The notes: generated from the sequence alone by a model not told the origin. Counted from the stretch's first letter, positions 34,976 to 44,313 are shown. The stretch is DNA of 64,000 nucleotides from Burkholderia sp. OK233 (GCF_900230185.1 NZ_OCSR01000001.1:4712001-4776000), one strand, 5' to 3'. Program-made: numbers and translations.

Positions 34976-37177
34976 TTGGCCCGTTTCACGTTCAAAACCT
35001 GGATTGCCGTGTTTGCCTATGCGGCCGGAATGGCGGCGGCATCGGTCAGCTTCACGGCATCCGCGGAAACCGTCTTGAACGCGAAAAATTCCTGGATCGG
35101 TAACACCTTCGGTTTCGGCGATGGCACGTGGACGCAGATCAACATCACCGCCATCGCGGTCGCGCCGGACGGCAAGGTTTATACGAACGCGCCGTGGGAC
35201 GAAAGCGGCGCCGAAGCGAGCGTCTACCAGAACGGCAAGATGCTCGGCTTCGCGGGCGGCACGCATGGTTGGGGCAACGCTGGCGGCAGCGCAATCGCGC
35301 TGAATCGCAAGTACGCCTTCGTGGCGATCGAGGTCGGCAACGAGAAGGGACGTCTGGTCGAGCAGGGCGTGTGGCCGGAGAAGGGCAAGCAATGGTTCGG
35401 CATTTCACGCAGGCAGATCGCCGATCCGAAGCGCGCCGCGCCGTTCCAGCCGGCCGCGAAAAGCGCCGACCCGCATGCGCAACTGGCAGCGGGCTTTCTG
35501 ATGATGAACGAAGTGCCGACCGGCACGAGTGCCGAAATCGGCGGTTTGGCGGCGAATGACACCACGCTTTACGCGGCGAACACGGCGCGCGATCGCATCG
35601 AAGTGTATGACGCGGAATCGATGCAGCAGAAAACGACCTGGACCGTGCACGAACCGGGCCGTATCGCGCTAGCCCCCGACGGCACGCTCTGGGTATTGAG
35701 CGGCACACGCAACGACAAGGCGCCGCATGTTGAGCACTACACCACGGCGGGCAAGCGCATCGACGAAACATTTACGTTACCCGCCGATACGGTCGCGGTC
35801 GATATCGCTTTGGATGCACAAGGCCGCGTTCTGATCGCGGACAACGGTCCGCGCCAACAGGTGCTGTTCTTCAGCAAGAGCAATGGCCGTTATACGGAGT
35901 CGGGCTCGCTCGGTGAACGCGGCGGCATTTTCAGCGGTACGCCCGGCAAGCCTGGCCCACAGCGCTTCAATGGTCTGACCGGCGTGGGCGTGGATGCACG
36001 CGGCAACGTCTATGTGTCGACCAACGGCATCGGTCCGCGTTACGACCCGATCGGCGCGGGCCTCGGCGCCACGCTCGAGAGTTACGCGCCGGACGGCAAA
36101 CAGAACTGGCAGGTGCAAGGCTTGTTATTCGTCGACGGCGCATGGATCGATCCGTCGCGTCCGGACAGCGTCTATACGGGCAACAAGCGCTTCGAACTCG
36201 ATCTCTCGAAGCCTGCAGGACAGGACTGGAAATACGCGGGCTTTCTGTCGAACCGCTTCAAGTATCCCGACGACCCTGTCTTTCACACCGATCAATATCC
36301 CGGCTTGCCGATCGCTCGCAAGCTCAAGGGCCGGACGTTCCTGTACCTGACCGACATGTATGCGGACCACCTGAAGATCTATCGCTTCGACCCGCAGCAC
36401 GACGGCGAGACTGCGATTCCTTCGGGCTTCATCGCCGGGCGTGAGCGCGCGGTCGCCAAGGTGCCGAATGCGCCGCTGGGCGGCGACTGGATCTGGCGCG
36501 ACGTGAACGGCGACGGCAAGTTCAACACGGATGAATTCACGCTCAATACGAGCGGCACGAAGCTCGCGGGCGGCTGGGGCTGGTGGGTCGACAGCGCCGG
36601 CGATATCTGGCGCACCCGCGATAACAAGGGCATTTACCGCTTCCGTTTCGGCGGCCTCGATGGGAAGGGCAACCCCATCTACTCGTATTCGAACCTGACG
36701 CAGTACCCGGTGCCGCAACCGTTCACCGAACTGCATCGCGCGATCTACGAGCCCGACACCGACACGATGTATGTGACTGGCTATACGCCCGATACGCCGG
36801 TGGATCGCGGCTTCTGGAAAGAAGTGGGCCGCGTGCTGGTGCGCTACGACAAATGGTCGAGCGGTAATCCGGTGCAGCGCTATTCGATCACGCTGCCGTG
36901 GACCACGCAGACCAAACCCATCGCCACGATCATCGGACTCACCGTTGAAGGGCAATACCTCTTCGGTGTCGAGCCGGTCGGTGCGGTGCACGTGTGGGAC
37001 AAGGACAGCGGCAAGGAGATCGGGGTGATCCGTCCTGGCCCGGAAGTGGGCAGTGCATCGGGCTGGGTCGATGTACCTAACGGCATCAGCGCTGCGAAGC
37101 GCAGCAACGGCGAGTACCTCGTGTTCGTCGAAGAAGACGCGCGCGGGAAAGTGATGATGTATCGCTGGAAACCATGA
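34976..37177 (+). CDS. bceP: Exported beta-propeller protein with an EF-hand loop, TTG start
   Basis: 733 residues. TTG at 34976 is supported by GGAGG at 34964-34968, 7 nt upstream, and by a signal peptide directly after it (RFTFKTWIAVFAYAAG, ending TASA near residue 31). The body shows repeated beta-propeller blocks (KVYTNAPWDESGAE, GTLWVLSG, RVLIADNGP, GNVYVSTNG). An exact EF-hand calcium loop, DVNGDGKFNTDE, sits near residue 509. BceP is of unknown function in known cepacian clusters. A periplasmic or surface sugar-binding or lyase-like role is inference. It heads the bceP-Q-R unit. Confidence 0.85.
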   Translation: MARFTFKTWIAVFAYAAGMAAASVSFTASAETVLNAKNSWIGNTFGFGDGTWTQINITAIAVAPDGKVYTNAPWDESGAEASVYQNGKMLGFAGGTHGWGNAGGSAIALNRKYAFVAIEVGNEKGRLVEQGVWPEKGKQWFGISRRQIADPKRAAPFQPAAKSADPHAQLAAGFLMMNEVPTGTSAEIGGLAANDTTLYAANTARDRIEVYDAESMQQKTTWTVHEPGRIALAPDGTLWVLSGTRNDKAPHVEHYTTAGKRIDETFTLPADTVAVDIALDAQGRVLIADNGPRQQVLFFSKSNGRYTESGSLGERGGIFSGTPGKPGPQRFNGLTGVGVDARGNVYVSTNGIGPRYDPIGAGLGATLESYAPDGKQNWQVQGLLFVDGAWIDPSRPDSVYTGNKRFELDLSKPAGQDWKYAGFLSNRFKYPDDPVFHTDQYPGLPIARKLKGRTFLYLTDMYADHLKIYRFDPQHDGETAIPSGFIAGRERAVAKVPNAPLGGDWIWRDVNGDGKFNTDEFTLNTSGTKLAGGWGWWVDSAGDIWRTRDNKGIYRFRFGGLDGKGNPIYSYSNLTQYPVPQPFTELHRAIYEPDTDTMYVTGYTPDTPVDRGFWKEVGRVLVRYDKWSSGNPVQRYSITLPWTTQTKPIATIIGLTVEGQYLFGVEPVGAVHVWDKDSGKEIGVIRPGPEVGSASGWVDVPNGISAAKRSNGEYLVFVEEDARGKVMMYRWKP

Positions 37178-37243
37178 CACACCGTATGGCATGACCGCTT
37201 TCTTCGCAATACCAGGCAAATGTAGTCAAACCCAAGGCATCCG

Positions 37244-38710
37244 ATGGACAAAGGCATTCTCAAGAACGTAGCGATCAACTTCTTCGGGCTGGTGCTGCCG
37301 ACTTTCGTCTCGCTCGTGACCGTGCCGTCGTATATCAAGCTGCTCGGCGTCGAGCGCTACGGCGTGATCAGTCTCGTGTGGACCCTGATCGGCTACTTCG
37401 GGATTCTCGATCTCGGCATGAGCATGGCCGCGCAGAATCACATCTCGAAGGCGCGCGCCTCGGGCGACAAGGGCGAGAGCGCGCGCGTGTTCTGGAGTGC
37501 GACGTGGCTCAATCTCGCGACGGGTGTGATTGGCGGCCTGATTATCTATTTCGGCGCGTTTCTGTACACCGCGTACTTCACCAAGGTGTCGCCCGAGTTG
37601 CAGCATGAGGTCTATATGGCGCTGCCGTGGCTCGCGGTGGCGATTCCGATTGCCAACGTTTCGTGGGTGTTCGCCGGTGCGATCAACGGCGCGGAACGCT
37701 TTGGTGTCTACAACACCAATCAGACGATCGGCACCTTCCTGTTCCAGTTGCTGCCGCTCGGCGCTGCACTGTGGCTCGGGGCGACCTTGCAGAACGTGCT
37801 CGCCGCCGCGGTGTTCGCACGGATTCTCGCGGCGATTCTGCTGGGCCGTTCGGCGCTGAAGGTGCTGGACATCCGCAGCATTCTGCCGCCGCAACTCGGC
37901 GTGGCAAAGGGACTCTTCAACTTCGGCGGCTGGATGCTGATTGCGAGCGTCACCAACATGATCGCCGAATCGCTCGACCGCGTGATGCTCGGCACGAGTC
38001 TCGGCGCGCGTTTCGTTACGTATTACACGGTGCCGCAGAACCTTGTGACGCGTCTGAATATCGTGCCGACCGCGCTGGTGCGCACGCTGTTTCCGCGTCT
38101 GTCCGCCGTGGGCCGCGCGGATGCGGACACCATCACGCAGCAGTCGCTCGAATTCCTCAATGGCGTGTTCACGCCGGTCGCGCTGGTCGCGATGCTGGTT
38201 CTCGAGCCGTTTCTGCATCTGTGGGTAGGCAATGAGATCGCCACCGTGGCAGCGCCGGTGGGCCGGATCATGATCGTCGCCGTGTGGCTCGTCGGCCAGG
38301 CGAACGTCACGCGGATTCTGATCCAGTCACAGGTCAATCCGGCCACCGCCGCGCGCGTCGGTCTCTTTGAATTGCCCTTGTTTGCAGGGGCATTGTGGCT
38401 CGGCATCACCCATTTCGGTTTGACCGGCGCGGCGATAGCCGTGGCCGGCCGGGCGCTGTTCGATTACGCCGTGCTGCTGCGCCTGTCGGCGATTCGCGCA
38501 CGCCAGATCGCGCTCGACATGCTCGCCCACCTTGCTTTTCTGCTGGCCAGCCTGTGGCTTGCCAGCTTCCTGCCGGGTCTGGCTCTCGCGATCGTCGCCG
38601 GCCTGTTGATGGTCGGCGCGAATGTCGCCTGGTCGATCACGATGACACCTGCTTTGCGCGATCTTGCGCGTTCACTGCTGTTGCGACTGAATCCGAGGAA
38701 AAGCGCATGA
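37244..38710 (+). CDS. bceQ: Polysaccharide repeat-unit flippase (Wzx/MOP family)
   Basis: Moves lipid-linked repeat units across the inner membrane. 488 residues with about 12 to 14 predicted helices. It opens ILKNVAINFFGLVLPTFVSLVTVPSYIKLLG and has YFGILDLGMSMAAQNHISK near residue 50, as in MatE/Wzx proteins. An AAGG site precedes the ATG, 66 bp after bceP. The stop overlaps the bceR start (ATGA). Confidence 0.92.
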   Translation: MDKGILKNVAINFFGLVLPTFVSLVTVPSYIKLLGVERYGVISLVWTLIGYFGILDLGMSMAAQNHISKARASGDKGESARVFWSATWLNLATGVIGGLIIYFGAFLYTAYFTKVSPELQHEVYMALPWLAVAIPIANVSWVFAGAINGAERFGVYNTNQTIGTFLFQLLPLGAALWLGATLQNVLAAAVFARILAAILLGRSALKVLDIRSILPPQLGVAKGLFNFGGWMLIASVTNMIAESLDRVMLGTSLGARFVTYYTVPQNLVTRLNIVPTALVRTLFPRLSAVGRADADTITQQSLEFLNGVFTPVALVAMLVLEPFLHLWVGNEIATVAAPVGRIMIVAVWLVGQANVTRILIQSQVNPATAARVGLFELPLFAGALWLGITHFGLTGAAIAVAGRALFDYAVLLRLSAIRARQIALDMLAHLAFLLASLWLASFLPGLALAIVAGLLMVGANVAWSITMTPALRDLARSLLLRLNPRKSA

Positions 38711-41154
38711 ACCACGAAGTCCTTGAAGAAGCCGTGCTGCAGCCCGCGACGCGCAGCGCACTGGCTGAACTCACCACCGTTCCCGGTGCACAGGCGCCGT
38801 CGCGCCGCTCGGCGTTGCGTAGCGACAAGACGGTGCGTGTCGCGATCGTGCACGACTGGCTCGTCACCTACGCGGGCGCCGAGAAGGTGCTCGAGCAGAT
38901 CGTCGCGTGCTTTCCGGACGCGGACCTGTTCAGCCTCGTCGATTTTCTGGAGGACCGCAGTTTTCTGCGCGGCAAACCGGTCACGACCTCGTTCATCCAG
39001 AAACTGCCGCTTGCGCGCACCAAGTACCGCACCTATCTGCCGTTGATGCCGCTCGCGATCGAGCAACTCGACGTCTCGGCCTACGACGTGGTGATCTCGA
39101 GCAGCCACGCCGTTGCAAAAGGGATTCTCACGGGCCCCGATCAGGTACATATCAGCTATGTGCATTCGCCGATTCGCTATGCATGGGATCTGCAGCATCA
39201 GTACCTGCAGCAGTCGAAGCTGACCGCCGGGCCGAAGTCCGCGATGGCGCGGCTGATTCTGCACTACATCCGCAACTGGGATATCCGCACGTCGAATTCG
39301 GTGGACGGCTTTGTTGCGAACTCCGACTTCATCGCGCGGCGGATCAGAAAGGTTTATCAGCGCGAAGCGCAGGTGATCTTTCCGCCCGTCGATGTCGAGG
39401 CGTTTGCGCTATGCACCGACAAGGATGATTTCTATCTGACCGCCTCGCGGATGGTGCCGTACAAGAAGATCGATCTGATTGTCGAAGCGTTCGCGCAGAT
39501 GCCGGAGCGCAAGCTGGTGGTGATCGGCGACGGCCCCGACATGCAGAAGATCCGCGCGAAGGCAGGGCCGAATGTCGAGATCATGGGCTATCAGCCGTTC
39601 AAGATGCTCAAGGAAAAGATGAGCCGCGCGAAAGCTTTCGTGTTCGCCGCGGAAGAAGACTTCGGCATTTCAGTGGTCGAAGCGCAGGCGTGCGGCACGC
39701 CGGTGATCGCCTACGGCAAGGGCGGGGCGCTTGAAACCGTGCGCGATCTGTCCGAGTCGCGGCCTACGGGCATGTTCTTCGACGAGCAGAACGTCGAGTC
39801 GATCATTGCGGCGGTCGAGCGTTTCGACGGCCACGTGAAGCGTTTTTCGCCGGTGGATTGCCGCGCGAACGCCGAGCAGTTTTCGGCCGCCCATTTCCGC
39901 GAGCGTTTCTTTGCTCACGTGCGGGCTTCGGTGCCGGCATTGCGCTCGGCAACGCTGCCACCTTACGTTCCCTACAAAGCAGAGCCGGGTGCCAACGCGC
40001 CGCGCATTCTCGCGGTCGACCAGAGTGGCGTGCTCGGCGGCGCCGAGTTATCGCTGCTGGAAATCGTTAAAGCTTTGCGCTCGTGCATCGAAGTCGTGCT
40101 GTTCGACGACGGCCCGTTCCGCACCGCTTTGGCTAAAGCCGGCGTGACCGTCAACGTGCTGGATGCCGGCGCATTGCGCAATGTGCGCAAGCAGGGCGGT
40201 TCGCTGCCAAAGGGCCAGGCGCTCAAGGGCCTGCTGTCGCTCGTGCGTGCTACCGCGAAACGCGCGCGCGACGCCGAGGTGATCTACGCGAACACGCAGC
40301 GCGCGATGGTGATCGGTGCGATTGCCGGCAAGCTCGCGAGGCGGCCGGTGGTCTGGCATCTGCGCGATATCGTGAGTTCCGAGCATTTCGGCGGCAAGCA
40401 ACTGGCGATCATCAAATGGTGCGCACGCCTCGGCCTCACGCACGTGATCGCCAATTCGGCGGCGTCCGCGCGTGCCTTCGCGGAGCTCACGCACTTCGAC
40501 AAAAAGCGTATCGACGTGGTGTTCAACGGCATTTCCGCGGCACCGTTCGACGCGTTACGCACAGTCCCGCAAGCGACCCTGCGCCAGCGCCTGAACCTGC
40601 CGCAGCACGCGTTTCTGGTCGGCTCGTTCAGCCGCCTCGCGCGCTGGAAGGGACAACACGTGCTGCTTGAAGCGATGGTCCTCAATCCGCAGATGCATGC
40701 CGTGCTGGTGGGTGCGCCGCTGTTCGGCGAGGACGCGTACGAGATCGAACTGCATGCTTTCGTCGCCGCGCACAACCTCGGCGGCCGGGTGCATTTCCTT
40801 GGCTTCCAGCACGACATTCCGGCTTGCATGTGCGCGGTCGATGCGGTCGTCCATACGTCGATCACGCCGGAACCGTTCGGTCGCGTGATCGTCGAGGGAA
40901 TGCTGGCGCAGCGGCCGGTGGTGGCGGCACGCGCAGGCGGCGTGCTGGAGATCATCGACGATTACGAGAACGGCGTGCTATGCACCCCCGGCGACGCGCA
41001 TGGCCTCGCCGATACGCTTGCCGAGTTGCGCTCGAACGACGACCTGCGTAACAAGCTGGTCAGAAACGGCTATCAGACGGCGCTGAGCCGGTTCGGGACG
41101 GCGACGTATGTGGAAGGTGTCGAGCGGATTCTGAAGCGCGTGGCGGGGCGTTGA
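38707..41154 (+). CDS. bceR: Two-domain glycosyltransferase (tandem family 4)
   Basis: 815 residues with two complete GT-B units. The first (about residues 40-420) opens RVAIVHDWLVTYAGAEKVLEQIV and ends YGKGGALETVRDLSESRPTGMFF. The second (about 430-815) opens ILAVDQSGVLGGAELSLLEIV and ends PEPFGRVIVEGMLAQRPVVAARAGGVLEII. One protein could thus add two sugars in a row. The start at 38707 overlaps the bceQ stop. The upstream open frame to 38395 is a shadow of bceQ. It is the last gene of the bceP-Q-R unit. Confidence 0.92.
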   Translation: MNHEVLEEAVLQPATRSALAELTTVPGAQAPSRRSALRSDKTVRVAIVHDWLVTYAGAEKVLEQIVACFPDADLFSLVDFLEDRSFLRGKPVTTSFIQKLPLARTKYRTYLPLMPLAIEQLDVSAYDVVISSSHAVAKGILTGPDQVHISYVHSPIRYAWDLQHQYLQQSKLTAGPKSAMARLILHYIRNWDIRTSNSVDGFVANSDFIARRIRKVYQREAQVIFPPVDVEAFALCTDKDDFYLTASRMVPYKKIDLIVEAFAQMPERKLVVIGDGPDMQKIRAKAGPNVEIMGYQPFKMLKEKMSRAKAFVFAAEEDFGISVVEAQACGTPVIAYGKGGALETVRDLSESRPTGMFFDEQNVESIIAAVERFDGHVKRFSPVDCRANAEQFSAAHFRERFFAHVRASVPALRSATLPPYVPYKAEPGANAPRILAVDQSGVLGGAELSLLEIVKALRSCIEVVLFDDGPFRTALAKAGVTVNVLDAGALRNVRKQGGSLPKGQALKGLLSLVRATAKRARDAEVIYANTQRAMVIGAIAGKLARRPVVWHLRDIVSSEHFGGKQLAIIKWCARLGLTHVIANSAASARAFAELTHFDKKRIDVVFNGISAAPFDALRTVPQATLRQRLNLPQHAFLVGSFSRLARWKGQHVLLEAMVLNPQMHAVLVGAPLFGEDAYEIELHAFVAAHNLGGRVHFLGFQHDIPACMCAVDAVVHTSITPEPFGRVIVEGMLAQRPVVAARAGGVLEIIDDYENGVLCTPGDAHGLADTLAELRSNDDLRNKLVRNGYQTALSRFGTATYVEGVERILKRVAGR

Positions 41155-41247
41155 GGGGCTCGCGCGGGCGGTTGAGCGGATGAACGTGCGAAGTGAATTA
41201 ACGCGGGGGTAGGCAGGGGCTCGGCCGGTTTCTGTCGTTAGCGCAGC

Positions 41248-41284
41248 GGAGCGAAAGTCCCAAGGACTTCCGCTCCGTTTTTTT
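41248..41284 (+). terminator. Terminator of the bceP-Q-R unit
   Basis: GGAGCGAAAGTCC (41248-41260), loop CAA, GGACTTCCGCTCC (41264-41276), then a T-run. It is a 13-bp stem with one mismatch. It is about 95 bp after the bceR stop and precedes the convergent bceS. Confidence 0.85.
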
Positions 41285-41415
41285 GCGCCACACACCACCT
41301 ATGCAACCGGGTTGTACAACGTGCTCCCGGCGGCACGGCTTGCTCACATTGTCGAAGGAGAAACCTGTTTCTGAACTGAACATTGTGTTTCTCCGACCTT
41401 TCTACTGCATCGCTC

Positions 41416-42627
41416 TCAGGCTGGCTTCACTACATTCTTCGGTTTGAAACTCGCGGACCACTTCATCGCCGGCAATTCAACCAGCCGGTAGAACACGTAG
41501 GCCACCGGCACGGCCACCAGCATGTAGCCGAACGACGGCCAGATCGACATCTGCAGCGACGAGCGGAACAGGATCGACGACAGCAGCACGAAGATCGGCA
41601 GATGGATCAGATAGAGCGAGAAGCTGAAATCGCCGAACCGTGACAGGAGGCGCACGCCTGGGGTATCGGCCTTATCAGCATCAGGGCGCTCCAGCGCCTT
41701 GTACAGGTAGAAGGCAAAGCCGACCGCCCAGAGTTGAAATGCCCCGTACTGGCCGAAATGAAACGCCGCGCAGCCGAGCGCAATGAACGCCGCAGCAAGC
41801 ACGTAGAGCCAGACCGACGAACGCGCCTCCGGCGTGCTACGGGCCTTAGCGTCGGCGATCCACGCGCCGAGCGTCCACGAAAACCAGTAGGACGTGAAGA
41901 ACTGCATATCGTGGCGCTCGAGCACATAGGCGGACACGACATTGATCACCGCGACGATCGCCAGCACGGAAGTCATGCCCAGACGCCGGCGCAGCGCGAA
42001 CAGCAGCGGATAGATCGCGTAGAACTGCACTTCGAGCGATAGCGTCCAGAGCGCGCCGTTCGACCCAAACGTCTTGCCGGCCACGCCTTGCAGCGAAAAC
42101 AGGTTGACGAGGAAGGCCTGCAGGCCGATCTCGCGGATCTTGTGATTGACCGGCGGCAACTGCAAGCTGACCCAGTCGAGTGCAAAAGTCAGCACGAGCG
42201 CCGCCAGCAATACCGGATAAATGCGCGCGAAACGGCGGATCCAGAAATTGCCGGTGTCGAGCCGGTAGTCGGGATTTTTTGCCAGACGCAGCGCGCCGCC
42301 GCGATGAATGCAGTAACCGCTGATCACGAAGAAAATCGGCACGCCGGCCGAGCCCCACGCAATCGGGAAGGTCAGGTAGGCGGCGATCGTACTCAGACTG
42401 AAAGAATGGCCGACGCTCTGGTGAAAGGTCTGCATGCCCACCCATTCGACCTGGCGGCAATGAAAATAGGCGACCAGAAGCGCGGCGAAGCCTCGCATGG
42501 CGTCGATTACATGTTCCTTGCCGGCGCTGTCGGCGCGCGCTTCGCTCTGCGCGCGCGGCGCGGCGGCCTTTCGTGACGGGGAAAGGGGCAGGGATGAGCC
42601 GGCGGCATCCAGTGCTGAGTCGCTCAT
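41416..42627 (-). CDS. bceS: Membrane acyltransferase 3 family O-acyltransferase
   Basis: 403 residues, about ten helices. It has AMRGFAALLVAYFHCRQVEW (catalytic His), GVPIFFVISGYCIH, FARIYPVLLAALVLT with the conserved Arg, and LWTLSLEVQFYAIYPL. It probably acetylates cepacian at the inner membrane. It has no SGNH part. An AAGGA site lies 8 nt before the ATG. It is transcribed alone, convergent with bceR. Confidence 0.9.
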   Translation of the reverse strand: MSDSALDAAGSSLPLSPSRKAAAPRAQSEARADSAGKEHVIDAMRGFAALLVAYFHCRQVEWVGMQTFHQSVGHSFSLSTIAAYLTFPIAWGSAGVPIFFVISGYCIHRGGALRLAKNPDYRLDTGNFWIRRFARIYPVLLAALVLTFALDWVSLQLPPVNHKIREIGLQAFLVNLFSLQGVAGKTFGSNGALWTLSLEVQFYAIYPLLFALRRRLGMTSVLAIVAVINVVSAYVLERHDMQFFTSYWFSWTLGAWIADAKARSTPEARSSVWLYVLAAAFIALGCAAFHFGQYGAFQLWAVGFAFYLYKALERPDADKADTPGVRLLSRFGDFSFSLYLIHLPIFVLLSSILFRSSLQMSIWPSFGYMLVAVPVAYVFYRLVELPAMKWSASFKPKNVVKPA

Positions 42628-42870
42628 GCGCGGTCCTTATTCTGAAGGAAGAAAAAGCTTATTCCCCGGGCACGCCGTGCGCGCCCGCGGTGCATCACAT
42701 GCTAGTGCACCGCGGAGGTAAAAAATCGATAAAAAATTGCGTGGCAAATCGAATTAAATGGCGATTTTGTGACGAAGTGTAATTCCGCATAAGCACTTGC
42801 TACATCGAATTATTTGCCGGTTTTGTCGTGCTAATTTAAGGCACGGATTCTCTTGACCAGAGGTGAAGTC
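42628..42870. promoter_or_regulatory. Divergent AT-rich region between bceS and the small membrane protein gene
   Basis: 243 bp, low in GC from 42715 to 42845. Read on the minus strand it holds TTATCGATTTTTTACC near 42717-42732, about 100 bp before bceS. The motif is shared with the bceP and bceT control regions. No clear promoter boxes are seen. Confidence 0.45.
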
Positions 42871-43014
42871 ATGAACCTGCATTTACTCGCCGGCATTGCC
42901 GTGCTGCTGATCCTTGTCGCTGCCTCCGCCTACCGCGAGGCGCTGCGCAACGAGCCGATCCGCCGTTTTCGGATGAACCCGGGCAAGCTGCCCCAGATCG
43001 ACGAGAACGAATGA
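42871..43014 (+). CDS. 47-residue single-helix membrane protein
   Basis: A short gene with ATG at 42871 and TGA at 43012-43014. The sequence opens MNLHLLAGIAVLLILVAASA, a hydrophobic helix (residues 4-20). A charged tail follows (YREALRNEPIRRFRMNPGK then LPQIDENE). AGAGGTGA lies 6 to 13 nt before the ATG. I recognise no family. It lies between bceS and bceT in the same direction as bceT. A perfect 12-bp hairpin follows directly after the stop. A small membrane partner of the export or acylation machinery is a guess from context. Confidence 0.65.
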   Translation: MNLHLLAGIAVLLILVAASAYREALRNEPIRRFRMNPGKLPQIDENE

Positions 43015-43019
43015 GCGGT

Positions 43020-43049
43020 GTCCGGGAGCGCCCTGGTGCGCTCCCGGAC
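43020..43049 (+). terminator. Perfect 12-bp hairpin after the 47-residue protein gene
   Basis: GTCCGGGAGCGC (43020-43031), loop CCTGGT, GCGCTCCCGGAC (43038-43049), starting 5 nt after the stop codon. It lacks a T-run, so it could be a transcript stabiliser or a weak terminator. Its place supports the small gene as a real, separate unit. Confidence 0.6.
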
Positions 43050-43309
43050 GCGCTCGAGGTGGCCCGCGATCCACTTCGCCGGACACGTAAAATTTTCGGA
43101 ATTTCAGAAAATAATTCGATGCCGGTACGTAATTGTTTCCTGATGCATGCCACGATCCGGAATATCGAAAGCGAATCGATTTATTTATTTGAATCGAGAA
43201 AAATTAACGCACGAAATGGATTAATTTTTTTGTTAGTCTTTTCTGCGACATCGAGTGGCCGCGAGGCCCGCGAACACACTAATTTCTAACCGATGTGGGA
43301 ATGCCTACC
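43050..43309 (+). promoter_or_regulatory. AT-rich region upstream of bceT
   Basis: About 260 bp, A/T-rich at 43088-43250. AATCGATTTATTTATT at 43174-43189 is the shared bce motif, about 135 bp before bceT. The end (43255-43280) returns to high GC. No firm promoter boxes are found. Confidence 0.45.
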
Positions 43310-44227
43310 ATGCTGAAAGTCACCAAAGCCGTGTTTCCCGTAGCGGGCCTCGGGACACGCTTTTTGCCGGCTACCAAAGCAAGCCCCAAGGAAATGCTGC
43401 CGATCGTCGACAAGCCGCTGATTCAATACGCGGTTGAAGAAGCGATTGCCGCCGGCATCACCGAGATGATCTTCGTGACGGGCCGCAGCAAGCGCGCGAT
43501 CGAGGATCATTTCGACAAGTCCTACGAGATCGAAGCGGAACTCGAAGCACGCAACAAACAGAAGCTGCTCGACCTCGTGCGCAGCATCAAGCCGGCTAAC
43601 GTCCACTGCTTCTATGTGCGTCAGGCCGAAGCCCTCGGTCTGGGTCACGCGGTGCTGTGCGCCGAGAAACTGGTGGGCGACAGCCCGTTCGCCGTGATTC
43701 TGGCCGACGACTTGCTGCACAGCTCGAAGCCGGTGATGAGCCAGCTCGTCGACACCTTCAACCACTATCACAGCTCGGTGATCGGCGTCGAAACCATCGC
43801 GCGCGAAGACAGCCGTTCGTACGGCGTCGTGGATGGCCGCGAGTGGGAAGACAATGTGATCAAGCTGTCGGGCATCGTCGAAAAGCCGGCACCGGACAAG
43901 GCGCCGTCGAACCTCGGCGTGGTGGGCCGCTACGTGCTGATGCCGACCATCTTCAAGCATATCCGCGCGCTCAAGCCGGGCGCGGGCGGTGAGCTGCAAT
44001 TGACCGATGCGGTGCAATCGCTGCTGACCGAAGAGCAGGTGCTCGCGTACCGCTACTTCGGTACGCGCTTTGATTGCGGCAGCAAGTTGGGCTATCTGAA
44101 GGCGACGGTGGAATTCGCGCTGCGTCATCCGGAAGTGAAGGCGGAATTCGAAGCGTATTTGCACACCTATATGCAGGCGAATATGCAGGCCAGTGTGCCG
44201 GCGCAGTACACGGCTGAAGCAGCTTAA
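43310..44227 (+). CDS. bceT: UTP-glucose-1-phosphate uridylyltransferase
   Basis: Makes UDP-glucose from UTP and glucose-1-phosphate, feeding BceB and BceC. 305 residues of the GalU type. It opens MLKVTKAVFPVAGLGTRFLPATKASPKEMLPIVDKP, then has FVRQAEALGLGHAVLCA-like, FAVILADDLL and GVVDG blocks. The start at 43310 gives the usual family N-terminus and has GGGA about 9 nt upstream. A GTG at 43295 and an ATG at 43301 are less likely. A terminator follows. Confidence 0.94.
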   Translation: MLKVTKAVFPVAGLGTRFLPATKASPKEMLPIVDKPLIQYAVEEAIAAGITEMIFVTGRSKRAIEDHFDKSYEIEAELEARNKQKLLDLVRSIKPANVHCFYVRQAEALGLGHAVLCAEKLVGDSPFAVILADDLLHSSKPVMSQLVDTFNHYHSSVIGVETIAREDSRSYGVVDGREWEDNVIKLSGIVEKPAPDKAPSNLGVVGRYVLMPTIFKHIRALKPGAGGELQLTDAVQSLLTEEQVLAYRYFGTRFDCGSKLGYLKATVEFALRHPEVKAEFEAYLHTYMQANMQASVPAQYTAEAA

Positions 44228-44282
44228 CGTGTAGGAGACCTTTCACGCAGAAGCAACGCGCAGCACTACCGCGCAAATTAAA

Positions 44283-44313
44283 ACGGGCGCCGCATGATGC
44301 GGCGCCCGTCTTT
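44283..44313 (+). terminator. Terminator of bceT
   Basis: ACGGGCGCCGC / GCGGCGCCCGT, an 11-bp perfect stem with the loop ATGAT, followed by CTTTCT. It is 55 bp after the bceT stop. Confidence 0.85.
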
